From an uncultured Clostridia bacterium (lineage in GTDB: Bacteria; Bacillota; Clostridia; UBA1381): DNA of 44,136 nucleotides. A program made the position numbers and the translations under genes. The notes beneath the pieces were generated by a model. It did not search any database and was not told the origin of the DNA. It was given only the letters and a program-made list of their open reading frames with translations. Positions 17,537-27,064 of this stretch are shown here, one piece after another; positions within the stretch are counted from its first letter, which is position 1, and each line of letters begins with the position of its first letter. The DNA lies in NCBI GenBank assembly GCA_944390495.1, contig CALXQE010000096.1, positions 24,001 through 68,136 on the forward strand, given 5' to 3'.

Positions 17537-17941
17537 ATGGATATACAAAAAACACTATCATCTGCCGGACTTAAATGTACCAAACAGCGTATTGCTGTTA
17601 TGGAGGTACTTTTATCGTCATCTGGACCGATTACAGCAGAGGATATACATTCACGTGTGAATGAAATGTCTTTGTCCACGGTATACAGAACGGTGGAAAC
17701 GCTTTGTAATAAGCATATTTTAGCTAAACATACTATCCAGGACAGTGATAAATTTTATTATGACATTGTCACTGAAAAACATCATCATTATGCAATATGC
17801 CTTGGCTGTAAAAGTATGAGATACATAGACCATTGCCCTGTGCATACTGCTGATATTGACGGTTTTACAGTAACGGGACATAAGCTTGAAATATACGGTT
17901 ATTGCAATAAATGTAAAAATAAAAACAGTGTTTCAAATTAA
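17537..17941 (+). CDS. zur: Fur-family regulator, probably Zur
   Basis: A 134-residue Fur-family repressor. A winged-helix domain covers about 1-75 (SLSTVYRTVETL is the recognition helix). The metal-binding dimer domain has KHHHYAICLGC, with structural-zinc cysteines 88, 91, 123 and 126, and regulatory-site histidines around 82-84, 99 and 103. It sits directly behind znuACB with AAGGAGAAGGTG as ribosome binding site, which favours zinc over iron or peroxide sensing. Its probable target is the palindrome at 12481-12503. Confidence 0.82.
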   Translation: MDIQKTLSSAGLKCTKQRIAVMEVLLSSSGPITAEDIHSRVNEMSLSTVYRTVETLCNKHILAKHTIQDSDKFYYDIVTEKHHHYAICLGCKSMRYIDHCPVHTADIDGFTVTGHKLEIYGYCNKCKNKNSVSN

Positions 17942-17956
17942 TGAAACACTGTTTTT
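17921..17956. terminator. Bidirectional terminator between zur and the pyridoxal kinase gene
   Basis: A perfect 15-bp stem AAAAACAGTGTTTCA/TGAAACACTGTTTTT surrounds the zur stop codon and just touches the end of the convergent kinase gene, with T runs on both strands. Confidence 0.92.
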
Positions 17957-18791
17957 ATTTTATCATTTTCATAAGGTCACCAAGGCATTCTTCAAAACAT
18001 ACTCCGTACCAATGCTCTTTTTCGTGACCTATCGTATGTTTAATGCAGTCAACAGTGTAATCTACAGCAATTTTAACGGCTTTTCCCATATCAAATCCCT
18101 TTACTAATGCACCGCAAAGTGTACTTGAAAATACATCTCCGGTACTATGATAGTAGCCTGGGATATTATCACCGAAATAGGTAGAAAATTCACCTGTTTC
18201 GCTGTTGTATGACATAACACCCTGTGAATTTTCATTGAAGCTTACACCTGTTAAAACTACTATCTTTGAACCAAGCTTTGAAAGTCTTATAAGCTTTTTT
18301 TTAATAAATTCTTCGTCATAGCCTTTTTCTACATATTCTTCATCAAGCAAAAGGGCGGCTTCGGTTAGATTTGGAAGGATAACATCAGCTTTTTTGCATA
18401 ACTTTTTCATTTCTGATGCAAATGACTTGTCAAAACCTGTATAAAATTTTCCCTTGTCGCCCATAACTGGATCTACTATTATAAGGTTATCTTCTGTTTT
18501 AAAGTCATCAAAAAAATCAGATACAATTTTAATCTGTTCAAATGAACCGAGATACCCGGTTGATACTGCGTCAAATTTAACGCCGATATTTTTCCAGTGT
18601 TTTGCGATATTAGGAATGTCACTTGTTAAATCACGATAAGTATAACCTGTAAAACCGCCTGTATGGGTTGATAATACGGCGGTGGGAACAGGACAGGCTT
18701 CAATACCCATTGCTGAAATTATAGGAAGTGCAACAGTAAGTGAGCACTTGCCGAAACAGGAAATATCCTGGATTGATACAATTCTTTTCAT
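17955..18791 (-). CDS. Pyridoxal/pyridoxamine kinase
   Basis: A 278-residue ribokinase-like enzyme that phosphorylates B6 vitamers to make PLP precursors. The N-terminus MKRIVSIQDISCFGKCSLT is the PdxY/PdxK type. The substrate region is PTAVLSTHTGGF, the central VDPVMGDKGKFY holds the phosphate/metal residues, and the catalytic Asp lies in STGDVFSS. It is a single-gene unit with its own promoter. Confidence 0.88.
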   Translation of the reverse strand: MKRIVSIQDISCFGKCSLTVALPIISAMGIEACPVPTAVLSTHTGGFTGYTYRDLTSDIPNIAKHWKNIGVKFDAVSTGYLGSFEQIKIVSDFFDDFKTEDNLIIVDPVMGDKGKFYTGFDKSFASEMKKLCKKADVILPNLTEAALLLDEEYVEKGYDEEFIKKKLIRLSKLGSKIVVLTGVSFNENSQGVMSYNSETGEFSTYFGDNIPGYYHSTGDVFSSTLCGALVKGFDMGKAVKIAVDYTVDCIKHTIGHEKEHWYGVCFEECLGDLMKMIK

Positions 18792-18822
18792 ATATTAACC
18801 CTCCGATTACTGCTTAGAAGTA

Positions 18823-18851
18823 ATTTTATAACATTTTTATATACTTGTCAA
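18823..18851 (-). promoter_or_regulatory. Promoter for the pyridoxal kinase gene
   Basis: On the minus strand, TTGACA (18851-18846) and TAAAAT (18828-18823) have a 17-base spacer. Confidence 0.8.
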
Positions 18852-18914
18852 CAAAATCATCATAAACCATTTAGCGAGTACATATTTTGTATTAAAAAGG
18901 ACGGAGGTAATAAA

Positions 18915-19781
18915 ATGGGATATGATTATTCAGATTTACTGCGTGAGGCGGAAAGTATAAAGGAGAGGAAAGTTAAGATATTTTCAGCAGGCAAAAGCAT
19001 TATGGGTAAAGATATATTATGTGTTAAAATAGGTAACGGAAATAAAAAACTTTTTTTAAGCGGTGCATACCATGGACTTGAATATTTAACGTCGGCTTTT
19101 TTAATGCGTTTTATAAGAGAGTATATAGATGCAGTGGAGGAAAAAAAGGAATATTTCGGATATGATGTTTCATCAATTTATGATAATGTTACATTATACG
19201 TTATTCCTATGGTAAATCCCGACGGAGTGGATATAGCCGTAAACGGACTTGATATAACTAATGAGTATCATAGAAAGCTTATAAGTATGGTAGGGATACA
19301 TAGTTTTAATAATGTATGGCAGGCAAATGCAAGAGGCGTGGATATAAACCACAATTTTGATGCTAATTGGGGAATGGTTGCAACAAAACCATCTCCAACC
19401 AAATTTAGCGGTGAATATCCTGAATCTGAACCGGAAACAAAGGCAGTAGTGGAACTGGTGAGAAAAGAAAAATTTGATATGCTTCTTGCGTTTCACAGTC
19501 AGGGACGTGAAATTTACTACGATTTTGACGGGCTTGCCGGTGCAAAATCACTTGAAACCGCTCAGAAAATGGCAAAGGAAAGCGGTTATGCTGTATGTAT
19601 TCCAAAGGGTACTGCGTCTTTTGGAGGTTGTAAGGATTGGTTTATAAAGGAGTTTGGCAAAGAGGGCTTTACAGTAGAGATAGGATATGGTAAAAATCCT
19701 TTGCCGATGAGTATGCTCTGCGATGTGTATGAAGAAAATGCAAGAATTATTCTTTGCGGAGCAATGGAACTTGGCGTGTAG
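18915..19781 (+). CDS. M14-family zinc carboxypeptidase (gamma-D-Glu-diamino-acid endopeptidase type)
   Basis: A 288-residue metallopeptidase without LysM or signal peptide. Zinc ligands are His53 and Glu56 (AYHGLEY) and a later His in LLAFHSQG; the general base is Glu in FTVEIGYG. VNPDGVD and RGVDINHNF are typical of peptidases that cut the peptidoglycan stem between D-Glu and diaminopimelate or lysine. GGAGGT precedes the ATG. It lies close to spoIIR and sleB, so a role in recycling or in spore peptidoglycan is possible but unproven. Confidence 0.87.
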   Translation: MGYDYSDLLREAESIKERKVKIFSAGKSIMGKDILCVKIGNGNKKLFLSGAYHGLEYLTSAFLMRFIREYIDAVEEKKEYFGYDVSSIYDNVTLYVIPMVNPDGVDIAVNGLDITNEYHRKLISMVGIHSFNNVWQANARGVDINHNFDANWGMVATKPSPTKFSGEYPESEPETKAVVELVRKEKFDMLLAFHSQGREIYYDFDGLAGAKSLETAQKMAKESGYAVCIPKGTASFGGCKDWFIKEFGKEGFTVEIGYGKNPLPMSMLCDVYEENARIILCGAMELGV

Positions 19782-19801
19782 ATTTTTCTACACGCCTTTT
19801 T
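19773..19801. terminator. Bidirectional terminator shared by the M14 peptidase and spoIIR genes
   Basis: The stem GGCGTGTAG/CTACACGCC contains the stop codons of both convergent genes (TAG on each strand) and is followed by a T run. Confidence 0.9.
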
Positions 19802-20399
19802 GTAAAAGAATTTGTTTTAATTCCTGAAATATTTCTACTACTTTAAATTTTACTACAATTTCGCCGTTTTTTTCTGTGATTATATCGTATGTGTTTTCAT
19901 CAAGATTTTCACGTAAAAGTGATTCACTTTTTTCGCTTAATTTTACCTCGTTGTTTTCGTTAAAGCATAGCGGTGGATACATAACACACCACCAATTTTG
20001 ACCTATTCCTTCACCAAGGACAATCCTTACACCGTAGTAATCACCGGCAGGAAGTGTAATTGATTTATAGCTTTTTTCTGGAAATGCAAATTTGCCGTAT
20101 TGAGCCTTGGCTTCATAGTTAAAGCCGTTTTCATAAAGTACCTTTTGAGCAGTTTTTTCGATTTCGTTAAGATTTTTGATAATTCCGTCGCTGCCGTTTT
20201 CTGATAATTCCATAGCACGCTTAAGTACAGCGTCCCTTACTTTAAGTTTTACTGCCTGGTCAGTGTCAGTGTCGCTGTTTGCTATAATATGAAGTCTTAC
20301 AAGATTATTCTGTAAATCTGCTTGAACACTGTCGGAATATGATGCCATAAGTATTGTTATACATAGAGCTAATGTAAAGGCTGCAATTATTTTATTCAT
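19788..20399 (-). CDS. spoIIR: Stage II sporulation protein R
   Basis: A 203-residue exported signalling protein made in the forespore; in Bacillus it activates the SpoIIGA protease and thereby sigma-E in the mother cell. It has an N-terminal signal/anchor helix (about 3-20), then the family signature LVRLHIIANSDTDTDQ near 34-49 and KLKVRDAVL, and later YYGVRIVLGEGIGQNWWCVMYPPLCF. A GAGGT ribosome binding site precedes the ATG. It is divergent from sleB; I found no convincing sigma-F box in the 129 bases between them. Confidence 0.95.
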   Translation of the reverse strand: MNKIIAAFTLALCITILMASYSDSVQADLQNNLVRLHIIANSDTDTDQAVKLKVRDAVLKRAMELSENGSDGIIKNLNEIEKTAQKVLYENGFNYEAKAQYGKFAFPEKSYKSITLPAGDYYGVRIVLGEGIGQNWWCVMYPPLCFNENNEVKLSEKSESLLRENLDENTYDIITEKNGEIVVKFKVVEIFQELKQILLQKGV

Positions 20400-20528
20400 A
20401 AAAAATACCTCACAATTAAATTATGTAAACGCGTTTCATTTCTAAGTATTAACATTTTTTCTTTATCAATACATATTTTTTGCGAAGAAAAGGAAATAAT
20501 AAATAAAAAATCACAAGGAGGAAGTTTT

Positions 20529-20993
20529 ATGAAAAAAATACTGTCTGCCGTACTTGTAATAGTTATTGCGGCTGCTGCGTTCATTTACATGATGCCGGAC
20601 AATGAAAATCAAACAGCTTATGCCGTAAATGCGTCAGATAATGACAAACAGCTGCTTGCAAGAGCCGTAAACGGTGAGGCAAGGGGAGAACCTTATGAAG
20701 GACAAGTTGCAGTGGCAGCCGTTATATTAAACAGGGTGCGTCACGCTTCTTTTCCCAATACCATTTCAGGTGTTATTTATCAGCCCGGTGCATTTACAGC
20801 CGTAAGTGACGGTCAGATAAACGTGCCTATTGATGAAAATTCAACTGTTTATAAGGCGTGCAGTGATGCACTCAACGGCTGGGACCCAACAGGCGGTGCT
20901 ATATACTACTTTAATCCAGATACTGCAACCAATGAATGGATTTGGTCACGTCCTTTAATTGTGCAGATTGGTAAACACAGATTTTGTAAATAA
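20529..20993 (+). CDS. sleB: Spore cortex-lytic enzyme SleB-like hydrolase (catalytic domain only)
   Basis: A 154-residue protein with a signal helix (about 3-20) and a single Hydrolase_2 domain. The probable catalytic Glu50 lies in LARAVNGEARGEPYEGQVAVAAVILNR. The N-terminal peptidoglycan-binding domain of Bacillus SleB is missing, as in many clostridial versions (CwlJ/SleB-like). It degrades cortex peptidoglycan at germination. AAGGAGG lies upstream, and ypeB follows after 16 bases, the conserved sleB-ypeB pair. Confidence 0.9.
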   Translation: MKKILSAVLVIVIAAAAFIYMMPDNENQTAYAVNASDNDKQLLARAVNGEARGEPYEGQVAVAAVILNRVRHASFPNTISGVIYQPGAFTAVSDGQINVPIDENSTVYKACSDALNGWDPTGGAIYYFNPDTATNEWIWSRPLIVQIGKHRFCK

Positions 20994-21009
20994 GAAAGGA
21001 TTGGCATAA

Positions 21010-22368
21010 ATGGAAAGAACAAAAACAATACACATTTGGCTGTATGCGGCACTTATTTCAGGACTTATAGCAGCACTTGTGTGGGGCTTTACAGCTTCAA
21101 AAAATGCTAAGGCACTTGAAATAACAACTGAAAATCAATATAACAGAGCATTTTATGACCTTGTTGAATATGTGGATAATATTGACACACTTTTAAGTAA
21201 GGCACAGCTTACAAAAAGTCCGTCACAGCTTGCTAAGCTATCAAGTGATATTTTCCGTCAGTCAGCAGAGGCAAAGTCATGTCTTGGTCAGCTGCCGACT
21301 TCGCAGGTGCAGCTTGAAAACACATCAAAATTCTTATCACAAGTAGGCGATTACACTTATGTTTTGTCACAGTCAATGATAAACGGTGAAGAAATATCAC
21401 AGGAAGAGTATGATAATCTTGCATCGTTAAATGAATATGCGGCAAATTTGAAGAAAAGTCTTTCTGATATTCAGACAAAAATTTACAGCGGTGAAGTAAA
21501 AATTTCTGCTGACCAAAAACATCCAAGCGGAGAGATTGTTGCAGATGCGGCAGGAGGAGATATATTTACAGACCTTGAAAATGTAGAAAAATCATTTGAA
21601 GAATACCCGTCGCTTATCTATGACGGTCCATTTTCAGAGCATATAGAAAACAGAGAATCAGTAATGCTTAAAAATGCTTCGGACATATCACAGGAAGAGG
21701 CACTAAACAGAGCAGAGGCATTTTTAGGAGATATGGGAAACGGTCTTATTTTTGAAGGACTATCTGAAAATACAGCAATTCAGTCATATACCTTCAGAAA
21801 GGATACAGACGACGGACAGATTTCAATAAGCATTACTAAAAAAGGCGGTTTTGTTTTATCATATCTTAACAGCCGAATGACAAACGAAGAAAACCTAACT
21901 ATTAAACAGGCACAGGAAAAGGCATCGCAGTTTTTACAAGAAAACGGTTTTTACAGCATGCAGAGCAGTTACTATGATAAGTCAGGAGGAGTTGCAACAC
22001 TTAATTATGCCTACATGCAGGACAATGTTACTTGTTACAGTGACCTTGTAAAGGTAAAAGTTGCACTTGACACAGGTGAGATAGTGGGTGTTGAAACGAA
22101 TGGTTATTTAATGAACCATACACAAAGGGATTTGGCACAGCCTAAAATTTCTGAAGATGAAGCGCGCTCGAAAATTTCCACAGGGCTTGATGTCACATCA
22201 GCAGGAATGGCACTTGTGCCTAAAGACAGTATGCGTGAAGTTTTATGTTATGAATTTAAGGGTTCATTTAACGGCAAAAACTTTATAGTGTATGTAAATG
22301 CTGATAACGGACGTGAAGAAGAAATATTCCTTCTAATTGAAACAGAAGAGGGTATTTTGACGATTTAA
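21010..22368 (+). CDS. ypeB: Germination protein YpeB
   Basis: A 452-residue partner needed to place and protect SleB in the spore. A single N-terminal membrane helix (about 9-28) is followed by a helical N-terminal region with the YpeB pattern (LSKAQLTKSPSQLAKLSSDI) and C-terminal PepSY-like repeats (EEALNRAEAFLGD; KQAQEKASQFLQENGF; EDEARSKISTGL). It is co-transcribed with sleB. Confidence 0.93.
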   Translation: MERTKTIHIWLYAALISGLIAALVWGFTASKNAKALEITTENQYNRAFYDLVEYVDNIDTLLSKAQLTKSPSQLAKLSSDIFRQSAEAKSCLGQLPTSQVQLENTSKFLSQVGDYTYVLSQSMINGEEISQEEYDNLASLNEYAANLKKSLSDIQTKIYSGEVKISADQKHPSGEIVADAAGGDIFTDLENVEKSFEEYPSLIYDGPFSEHIENRESVMLKNASDISQEEALNRAEAFLGDMGNGLIFEGLSENTAIQSYTFRKDTDDGQISISITKKGGFVLSYLNSRMTNEENLTIKQAQEKASQFLQENGFYSMQSSYYDKSGGVATLNYAYMQDNVTCYSDLVKVKVALDTGEIVGVETNGYLMNHTQRDLAQPKISEDEARSKISTGLDVTSAGMALVPKDSMREVLCYEFKGSFNGKNFIVYVNADNGREEEIFLLIETEEGILTI

Positions 22369-22389
22369 GAGGTTTTTTAATTGTTATCA

Positions 22390-22418
22390 TTGACTTTTCA
22401 TAGTGTTTGAGATAGAAT
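22390..22418 (+). promoter_or_regulatory. Sigma-A promoter for metK
   Basis: TTGACT at 22390-22395 and TAGAAT at 22413-22418 have a 17-base spacer. The leader is about 32 bases, too short for an S-box riboswitch. Confidence 0.75.
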
Positions 22419-22456
22419 ATATGTGGAAACTAATACTATGAAAGGAAATGAAGGAA

Positions 22457-23641
22457 ATGAGCAAAAGATTATTTACTTCGGAGTCAGTTACAGAAGGACA
22501 TCCCGATAAAATATGCGACCAGATTTCTGATGCAATACTGGACGCTATAATCGCAGAAGATCCTACTGCAAGAGTTGCTTGTGAAACAACTTGTACAACA
22601 GGTATAATTTCAATTATGGGTGAAATAACAACTTCATGTTATGTTGATTTTCCTAAACTTGCAAGAGAAGTTGTTCTTGATATAGGCTATGATAGAGCAA
22701 AATACGGATTTGACGGTACAACTTGTGCAGTTGTTACGGCGATTGACGAGCAGTCACCGGATATAGCACAAGGCGTAAATTCAGGTTATGAAAACCGCGA
22801 AGAGGGCGGAAACGATGACGAAAATTCAACAGGTGCAGGTGACCAGGGGATGATGTTTGGTTATGCCTGTGACGAAACTCCTGAACTTATGCCGATGCCG
22901 ATTTCTCTGGCTCACAAAATGGCAAAAAGACTTACAGAAGTGCGTAAGGACGGTGTCTTAGATTATCTTCGCCCGGACGGTAAGACTCAGGTTACGGTTG
23001 AATATGAAGATGATATGCCTGTAAGAGTTGATACAGTTGTTGTATCAAGTCAGCATTCACCTGATGTTGATATTAAAAAGTTAAGAGAAGATATAAAAAG
23101 AGAAGTAATTTTAAAGACTGTACCGTCAAACTTAATTGATGAGAATACAAAGTTCTTTATAAACCCAACAGGCAGATTTGTTGTTGGAGGCCCTAACGGT
23201 GACAGCGGACTTACAGGAAGAAAGATTATAGTTGATACCTACGGCGGTTATGCAAGACACGGCGGCGGTGCATTTTCAGGTAAAGACCCGACAAAGGTTG
23301 ACAGAAGTGCAGCTTATGCTTCAAGATGGGTTGCTAAAAATGTTGTTGCGGCAGGATTGGCTAAAAAATGTGAAGTTCAGCTTGCTTATGCAATAGGTGT
23401 TGCACATCCTGTTTCTATAATGGTTGATACTTTTGGTACAAATACCGTTCCGGAAGAGAAGATAGAAGCTGCTATTGCAAAAGTATTTGATTTAAGACCT
23501 CATGCAATTATAAAAGAGCTTGACCTTAGAAAGCCGATTTACAGAAAACTTGCAGCCTACGGTCACATGGGACGTGAGGATCTTGGAGTAAGCTGGGAAA
23601 AAACTGATAAAGTTAACGAATTAAAAGAAGCAATAAAATAA
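22457..23641 (+). CDS. metK: S-adenosylmethionine synthetase
   Basis: A cytoplasmic enzyme of 394 residues that makes SAM from methionine and ATP. The N-terminus [18 protein letters not shown], the central [12 protein letters not shown] and the loop [19 protein letters not shown] are diagnostic. I prefer the ATG at 22457 ([11 protein letters not shown], the family's usual beginning), with AAAGGA at 22441-22446 ten bases ahead; an in-frame ATG at 22448 would abut that ribosome binding site. It is a single-gene unit. Confidence 0.97.
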   Translation: MSKRLFTSESVTEGHPDKICDQISDAILDAIIAEDPTARVACETTCTTGIISIMGEITTSCYVDFPKLAREVVLDIGYDRAKYGFDGTTCAVVTAIDEQSPDIAQGVNSGYENREEGGNDDENSTGAGDQGMMFGYACDETPELMPMPISLAHKMAKRLTEVRKDGVLDYLRPDGKTQVTVEYEDDMPVRVDTVVVSSQHSPDVDIKKLREDIKREVILKTVPSNLIDENTKFFINPTGRFVVGGPNGDSGLTGRKIIVDTYGGYARHGGGAFSGKDPTKVDRSAAYASRWVAKNVVAAGLAKKCEVQLAYAIGVAHPVSIMVDTFGTNTVPEEKIEAAIAKVFDLRPHAIIKELDLRKPIYRKLAAYGHMGREDLGVSWEKTDKVNELKEAIK

Positions 23642-23661
23642 AAAAGATTTAATTAAAAAAT

Positions 23662-23690
23662 ACACCCCCAAGTAATATACTTGGGGGTGT
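23662..23690. terminator. Terminator between metK and the arabinose operon
   Basis: A perfect 12-bp stem ACACCCCCAAGT/ACTTGGGGGTGT. The plus-side tail is only TTTGAGTTTTA, but the minus-side tail is a good T run, so it works best for the minus-strand operon ending at 23714. Confidence 0.8.
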
Positions 23691-23713
23691 TTGAGTTTTA
23701 GTAATTTGTTTTA

Positions 23714-24532
23714 TTAATCTAACTTAGAACCACATTTTTTACAGAATTTCGCTCCCTCATAGTTAGCTGTTCCGCAAACTTTACATACAGGATCGGGATT
23801 TTGTACCGGTGGCTGAGGTGGCTGAACTGGGGTTTGTACCGGAGGCTGTACCGGTGGTTGATATGGAGCTGTTGGTGCTTTATATGCAAACGATGGCATA
23901 GCTTTTGCATCATTGTAGAATCCTGCAGCTACAAGACCAAGGAATAATGGTGCAAGTAATGAATACACAATAGCAACAAGACCATACAAAGATGCAAATA
24001 GGTAACCTACTATCGGAATCATTGAAAGTATTGACAATACAAAAGCTACAATTATATATGCAATCGGAACAATAAAAAGTGCACCGAAAAGCTGACCTTT
24101 TATTCCGCGTGTCTTTTCCATTGATTTTTTAAGTGCATCAAAGGCACTTATATCTTTATCCTCCATAAGAATGTAAGGGGTGTAAGCATAAGATAATGAT
24201 TTAATAACACCAAGAACTATACCTGCGATAGGGATAAGGAACCATAGGAATATCCAAAGGTACATCCAGCACATACCGCCGGCAACGTGTTTGAAATTTT
24301 TAAAACCTGCAAAAAGATGCTTTGAATCAACATCTTGTCCTCTGTAAGCTGTAAGGAACATGTATGCAGTTCCTGCACTTATAACTGCGTTTACAGGGAT
24401 TGTTATAATCGGTAATATACCGAAAAGAGTAACAATTATTGAAAGTAAAGATGCAAGAAGTGATAATCCCCAAAGTTTTACAGGTACTTTTGCAAGGATA
24501 TTAAGTGTTTTTTTATAAATAGAACCAATCAT
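23714..24532 (-). CDS. Zinc-ribbon multi-pass membrane protein
   Basis: A 272-residue protein of unknown function. The N-terminal 215 residues contain about five to six hydrophobic segments arranged like DUF975-type membrane proteins. A Pro/Gln/Val-rich linker (about 220-245) leads to a C-terminal zinc ribbon (CKVCGTANYEGAKFCKKCGSKL). GGGAGGT is the ribosome binding site. It is 26 bases behind araD with no terminator between, so it is probably read from the arabinose operon although its function is not obviously linked. Confidence 0.75.
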   Translation of the reverse strand: MIGSIYKKTLNILAKVPVKLWGLSLLASLLSIIVTLFGILPIITIPVNAVISAGTAYMFLTAYRGQDVDSKHLFAGFKNFKHVAGGMCWMYLWIFLWFLIPIAGIVLGVIKSLSYAYTPYILMEDKDISAFDALKKSMEKTRGIKGQLFGALFIVPIAYIIVAFVLSILSMIPIVGYLFASLYGLVAIVYSLLAPLFLGLVAAGFYNDAKAMPSFAYKAPTAPYQPPVQPPVQTPVQPPQPPVQNPDPVCKVCGTANYEGAKFCKKCGSKLD

Positions 24533-24558
24533 TTTATTTACCTCCCAAATATAATTTA

Positions 24559-25248
24559 TTATTTTTGACCGTAGTAAGCGTTAGCACCGTGTTTTCTGTA
24601 ATAGTGCTTATCTTGAAGTTCCTGAGGAGCTTCTTTAACTTCTGAATTGATTTTTTCTGTACGTGCAGCCATTTTTGCAACTTCTTCAAGTACAACGGCA
24701 TTATGAACAGCCTCCATACCGTCCTTACCCCAAGTAAAAGGACCATGATTTTTACAAAGAACAGCAGGCATTGCAACGTAGTCTTTGTCTTTGAAATAGT
24801 CAACTATAAGCACACCTGTATTTTTTTCGTATGCTTCGTCGATTTCTTCTTTTGTCAGATTTCTTACGCAGGGAATTGTACCATACATGTAGTCAGCGTG
24901 TGTTGTACCATAGCAAGGAATACCTCTGCCGGCTTGTGCCCAGCTTGTTGCCCAAGGTGAATGTGTATGCACTATACCTCCGATGTCTTTAAAAGCCTTA
25001 TAAAGCTCAACGTGTGTTGCAGTATCTGATGATGGGTTGTATTTACCTTCAACTTTGTTTCCGTTAAGGTCAACTATTACCATATCATCAGGTGTAAGTT
25101 TATCATAATCAACACCTGATGGTTTTATAGCGAAAAGACCGCTTTCTCTGTCAATTTCGCTTACATTACCCCATGTAAATGTAACAAGTCCGTGTTTTGG
25201 AAGCTGCATATTAGCTTCATATACTCTTTTTTTTAGTTCTTCAAGCAT
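24559..25248 (-). CDS. araD: L-ribulose-5-phosphate 4-epimerase
   Basis: A 229-residue class II aldolase-fold enzyme that turns L-ribulose-5-phosphate into D-xylulose-5-phosphate. Zinc ligands are His94 and His96 (VHTHSPWAT) and His168 (KNHGPFTWG); Asp75 lies in [21 protein letters not shown] and IKPSGVDY form the phosphate site. It lies 19 bases after the FGGY kinase in the same transcript, completing arabinose entry into the pentose phosphate pathway. Confidence 0.95.
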   Translation of the reverse strand: MLEELKKRVYEANMQLPKHGLVTFTWGNVSEIDRESGLFAIKPSGVDYDKLTPDDMVIVDLNGNKVEGKYNPSSDTATHVELYKAFKDIGGIVHTHSPWATSWAQAGRGIPCYGTTHADYMYGTIPCVRNLTKEEIDEAYEKNTGVLIVDYFKDKDYVAMPAVLCKNHGPFTWGKDGMEAVHNAVVLEEVAKMAARTEKINSEVKEAPQELQDKHYYRKHGANAYYGQK

Positions 25249-25267
25249 TATTAAATCCTCCCTGTAA

Positions 25268-26860
25268 TTATTTCATATTTTCTACGGCAGCCTTTTCTAT
25301 CGGTAAGCCATCTGCATATCTTTTTGCAAATTCGTTAAATCCTTTTACATCATCTGCTTTAGGTTCAAGGGTATAAACGCTTCCGCCTGCAAATACTTTG
25401 TTGTTAAGGAAATCAGTAAGAGTTTCACCATTTTGTTTTGTATTCATATAAGATGCAAGAAGTGCAATACCCCATGCACCGCCTTCACCGGCTGTTTCCA
25501 TAAGTGAAACAGGTGTGTTTATAGCAGCTGCCATAAAACTCTGACCTACATCCTTTGTTTTAAATAATCCGCCGTGACCGAACATTTTGTCTATTTGTAC
25601 ATTTTCCTTGTACAAAATATCCATACCAAGCTTTAGTGTTGCAAGAGATGAATAAAGATGTGTTCTCATCATATTTGCAAGGTTAAACTTACTGTCAGGA
25701 GTTCTTACAAACATAGGACGTCCTTCGCTCATGTGAGTAATATTTTCACCGGAGAAATATCCGTATGAAAGAAGTCCGCCGCAATCTTTGTCGCCTTCGA
25801 GTGCCTTAAAATAAAGCATATCGTAAAGTTTAGGCATACTGATTTGTAAACCGGCTTCATCGGCAAATTCACGGAAAATATTTACCCATGCGTTTAAGTC
25901 TGATGTACAGTTATTAACATGCACCATAGCAACGTCATCACCGCAAGGAGTAGTAACTATATCAATTTCAGGATATGCCTTTTCAAGAGGTTTTTCAAGG
26001 ACTACCATAGCAAATACAGATGTACCGGCAGAAACATTACCTGTACGTTTAGTAATGCTGTTGGTTGCTACCATACCTGTTCCTGCATCACCCTCCGGTG
26101 GACATAGCGGAATACCTGATTTTAATTTGCCTGACTCGTCAAGGAGTTTTGCACCTTCATCAGTAAGTGTGCCGGCTTTATCTCCTGCAACAAGCACCTT
26201 TGGAAGAAGGTCAATAATATTTTGTGAAAAGCCTTTCTTAGAAGAAAGGTTATCGAATTTTTCAATCATCTCTGCGTTGTAGTTTCTATTTGCACTATCA
26301 ATAGGGAACATACCTGATGCTTCACCTATGCCAAGTACAAATTCGCCTGTAAGCTTCCAGTGTACGTATCCTGCAAGTGTGGTAAGATATGTAATATCAC
26401 TAATATGTGGTTCATTATTTAAAATTGCCTGATACAAATGTGCTATGCTCCAGCGTTCAGGAATGTTAAAGTCAAACAGTTTTGAAAGTTCCTCTGCAGC
26501 CTCTCCTGTAATGCTGTTTCTCCATGTTCTGAATGGTACAAGCAAATTTTTATCTTTATCAAACGCCATGTATCCGTGCATCATTGCACTGAATCCTATT
26601 GCACCGATAGTTGTTATATCAGTTCCGTATTTTTCCTTTACGTCATCAGCCATATTCTTATAGCTGGTTTTAATGCCGGTCCATATATCTTCAAGAGTAT
26701 ATGTCCATATACCGTCTGTAAGGCGGTTTTCCCAGTCATAATTACCGGACGCTATGGGATTGTTGTTTGAGTCCGTAAGGACAGCCTTAATTCGTGTTGA
26801 ACCAAGTTCTATACCGAGAGCAGTTTTACCTGTCTCTATCATATTTTTTATTTCTTCCAT
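25268..26860 (-). CDS. FGGY-family carbohydrate kinase, probable L-ribulokinase
   Basis: A 530-residue sugar kinase. The N-terminal ATPase fold begins [15 protein letters not shown] (about 16-30); [13 protein letters not shown] and [16 protein letters not shown] are in the sugar-binding part, and [11 protein letters not shown] followed by [14 protein letters not shown] is the C-terminal FGGY half. Since araD is next in the operon, L-ribulose is the likely substrate, although the sequence is not the classical AraB type. AAAGGAGA precedes the ATG. The sugar specificity is inferred from context. Confidence 0.82.
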   Translation of the reverse strand: MEEIKNMIETGKTALGIELGSTRIKAVLTDSNNNPIASGNYDWENRLTDGIWTYTLEDIWTGIKTSYKNMADDVKEKYGTDITTIGAIGFSAMMHGYMAFDKDKNLLVPFRTWRNSITGEAAEELSKLFDFNIPERWSIAHLYQAILNNEPHISDITYLTTLAGYVHWKLTGEFVLGIGEASGMFPIDSANRNYNAEMIEKFDNLSSKKGFSQNIIDLLPKVLVAGDKAGTLTDEGAKLLDESGKLKSGIPLCPPEGDAGTGMVATNSITKRTGNVSAGTSVFAMVVLEKPLEKAYPEIDIVTTPCGDDVAMVHVNNCTSDLNAWVNIFREFADEAGLQISMPKLYDMLYFKALEGDKDCGGLLSYGYFSGENITHMSEGRPMFVRTPDSKFNLANMMRTHLYSSLATLKLGMDILYKENVQIDKMFGHGGLFKTKDVGQSFMAAAINTPVSLMETAGEGGAWGIALLASYMNTKQNGETLTDFLNNKVFAGGSVYTLEPKADDVKGFNEFAKRYADGLPIEKAAVENMK

Positions 26861-26893
26861 AATCTCCTTTTCCTTTCTTTTTTAACTACTTTA

Positions 26894-26922
26894 ATTATAA
26901 ACATTTTTTGGTGAATTAGCAA
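26894..26922 (-). promoter_or_regulatory. Promoter for the arabinose operon
   Basis: On the minus strand, TTGCTA (26922-26917) and TATAAT (26899-26894) have a 17-base spacer. I saw no clear AraR operator or cre site nearby. Confidence 0.65.
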
Positions 26923-27001
26923 TATAAAAAACAGAAAAATTTCTTAAATTATATAAAACAAACAATTTAGTTTACATAAAATGGTAATTGGTATAAATTC
27001 G

Positions 27002-27030
27002 TTGCATTATAGAAAGAGGTATGATATAAT
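27002..27030 (+). promoter_or_regulatory. Promoter for the DUF815 ATPase gene
   Basis: TTGCAT at 27002-27007 and TATAAT at 27025-27030 have a 17-base spacer. Transcription would start near 27037, which bears on the choice of start codon below. Confidence 0.75.
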
Positions 27031-27064
27031 AAAATAAGATATGTATATTTGGAAGGTGAAGAAG

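Noticed and set aside
20400-20528. Sigma-F or sigma-G promoters for spoIIR and sleB
   Set aside because: CATATTT at 20472 resembles a sigma-G -10, but no -35 element occurs at the required distance; no sigma-F pair is seen on the minus strand.
22369-22456. SAM riboswitch before metK
   Set aside because: Only about 32 bases lie between the predicted start of transcription and the gene, with no S-box motifs and no terminator hairpin.
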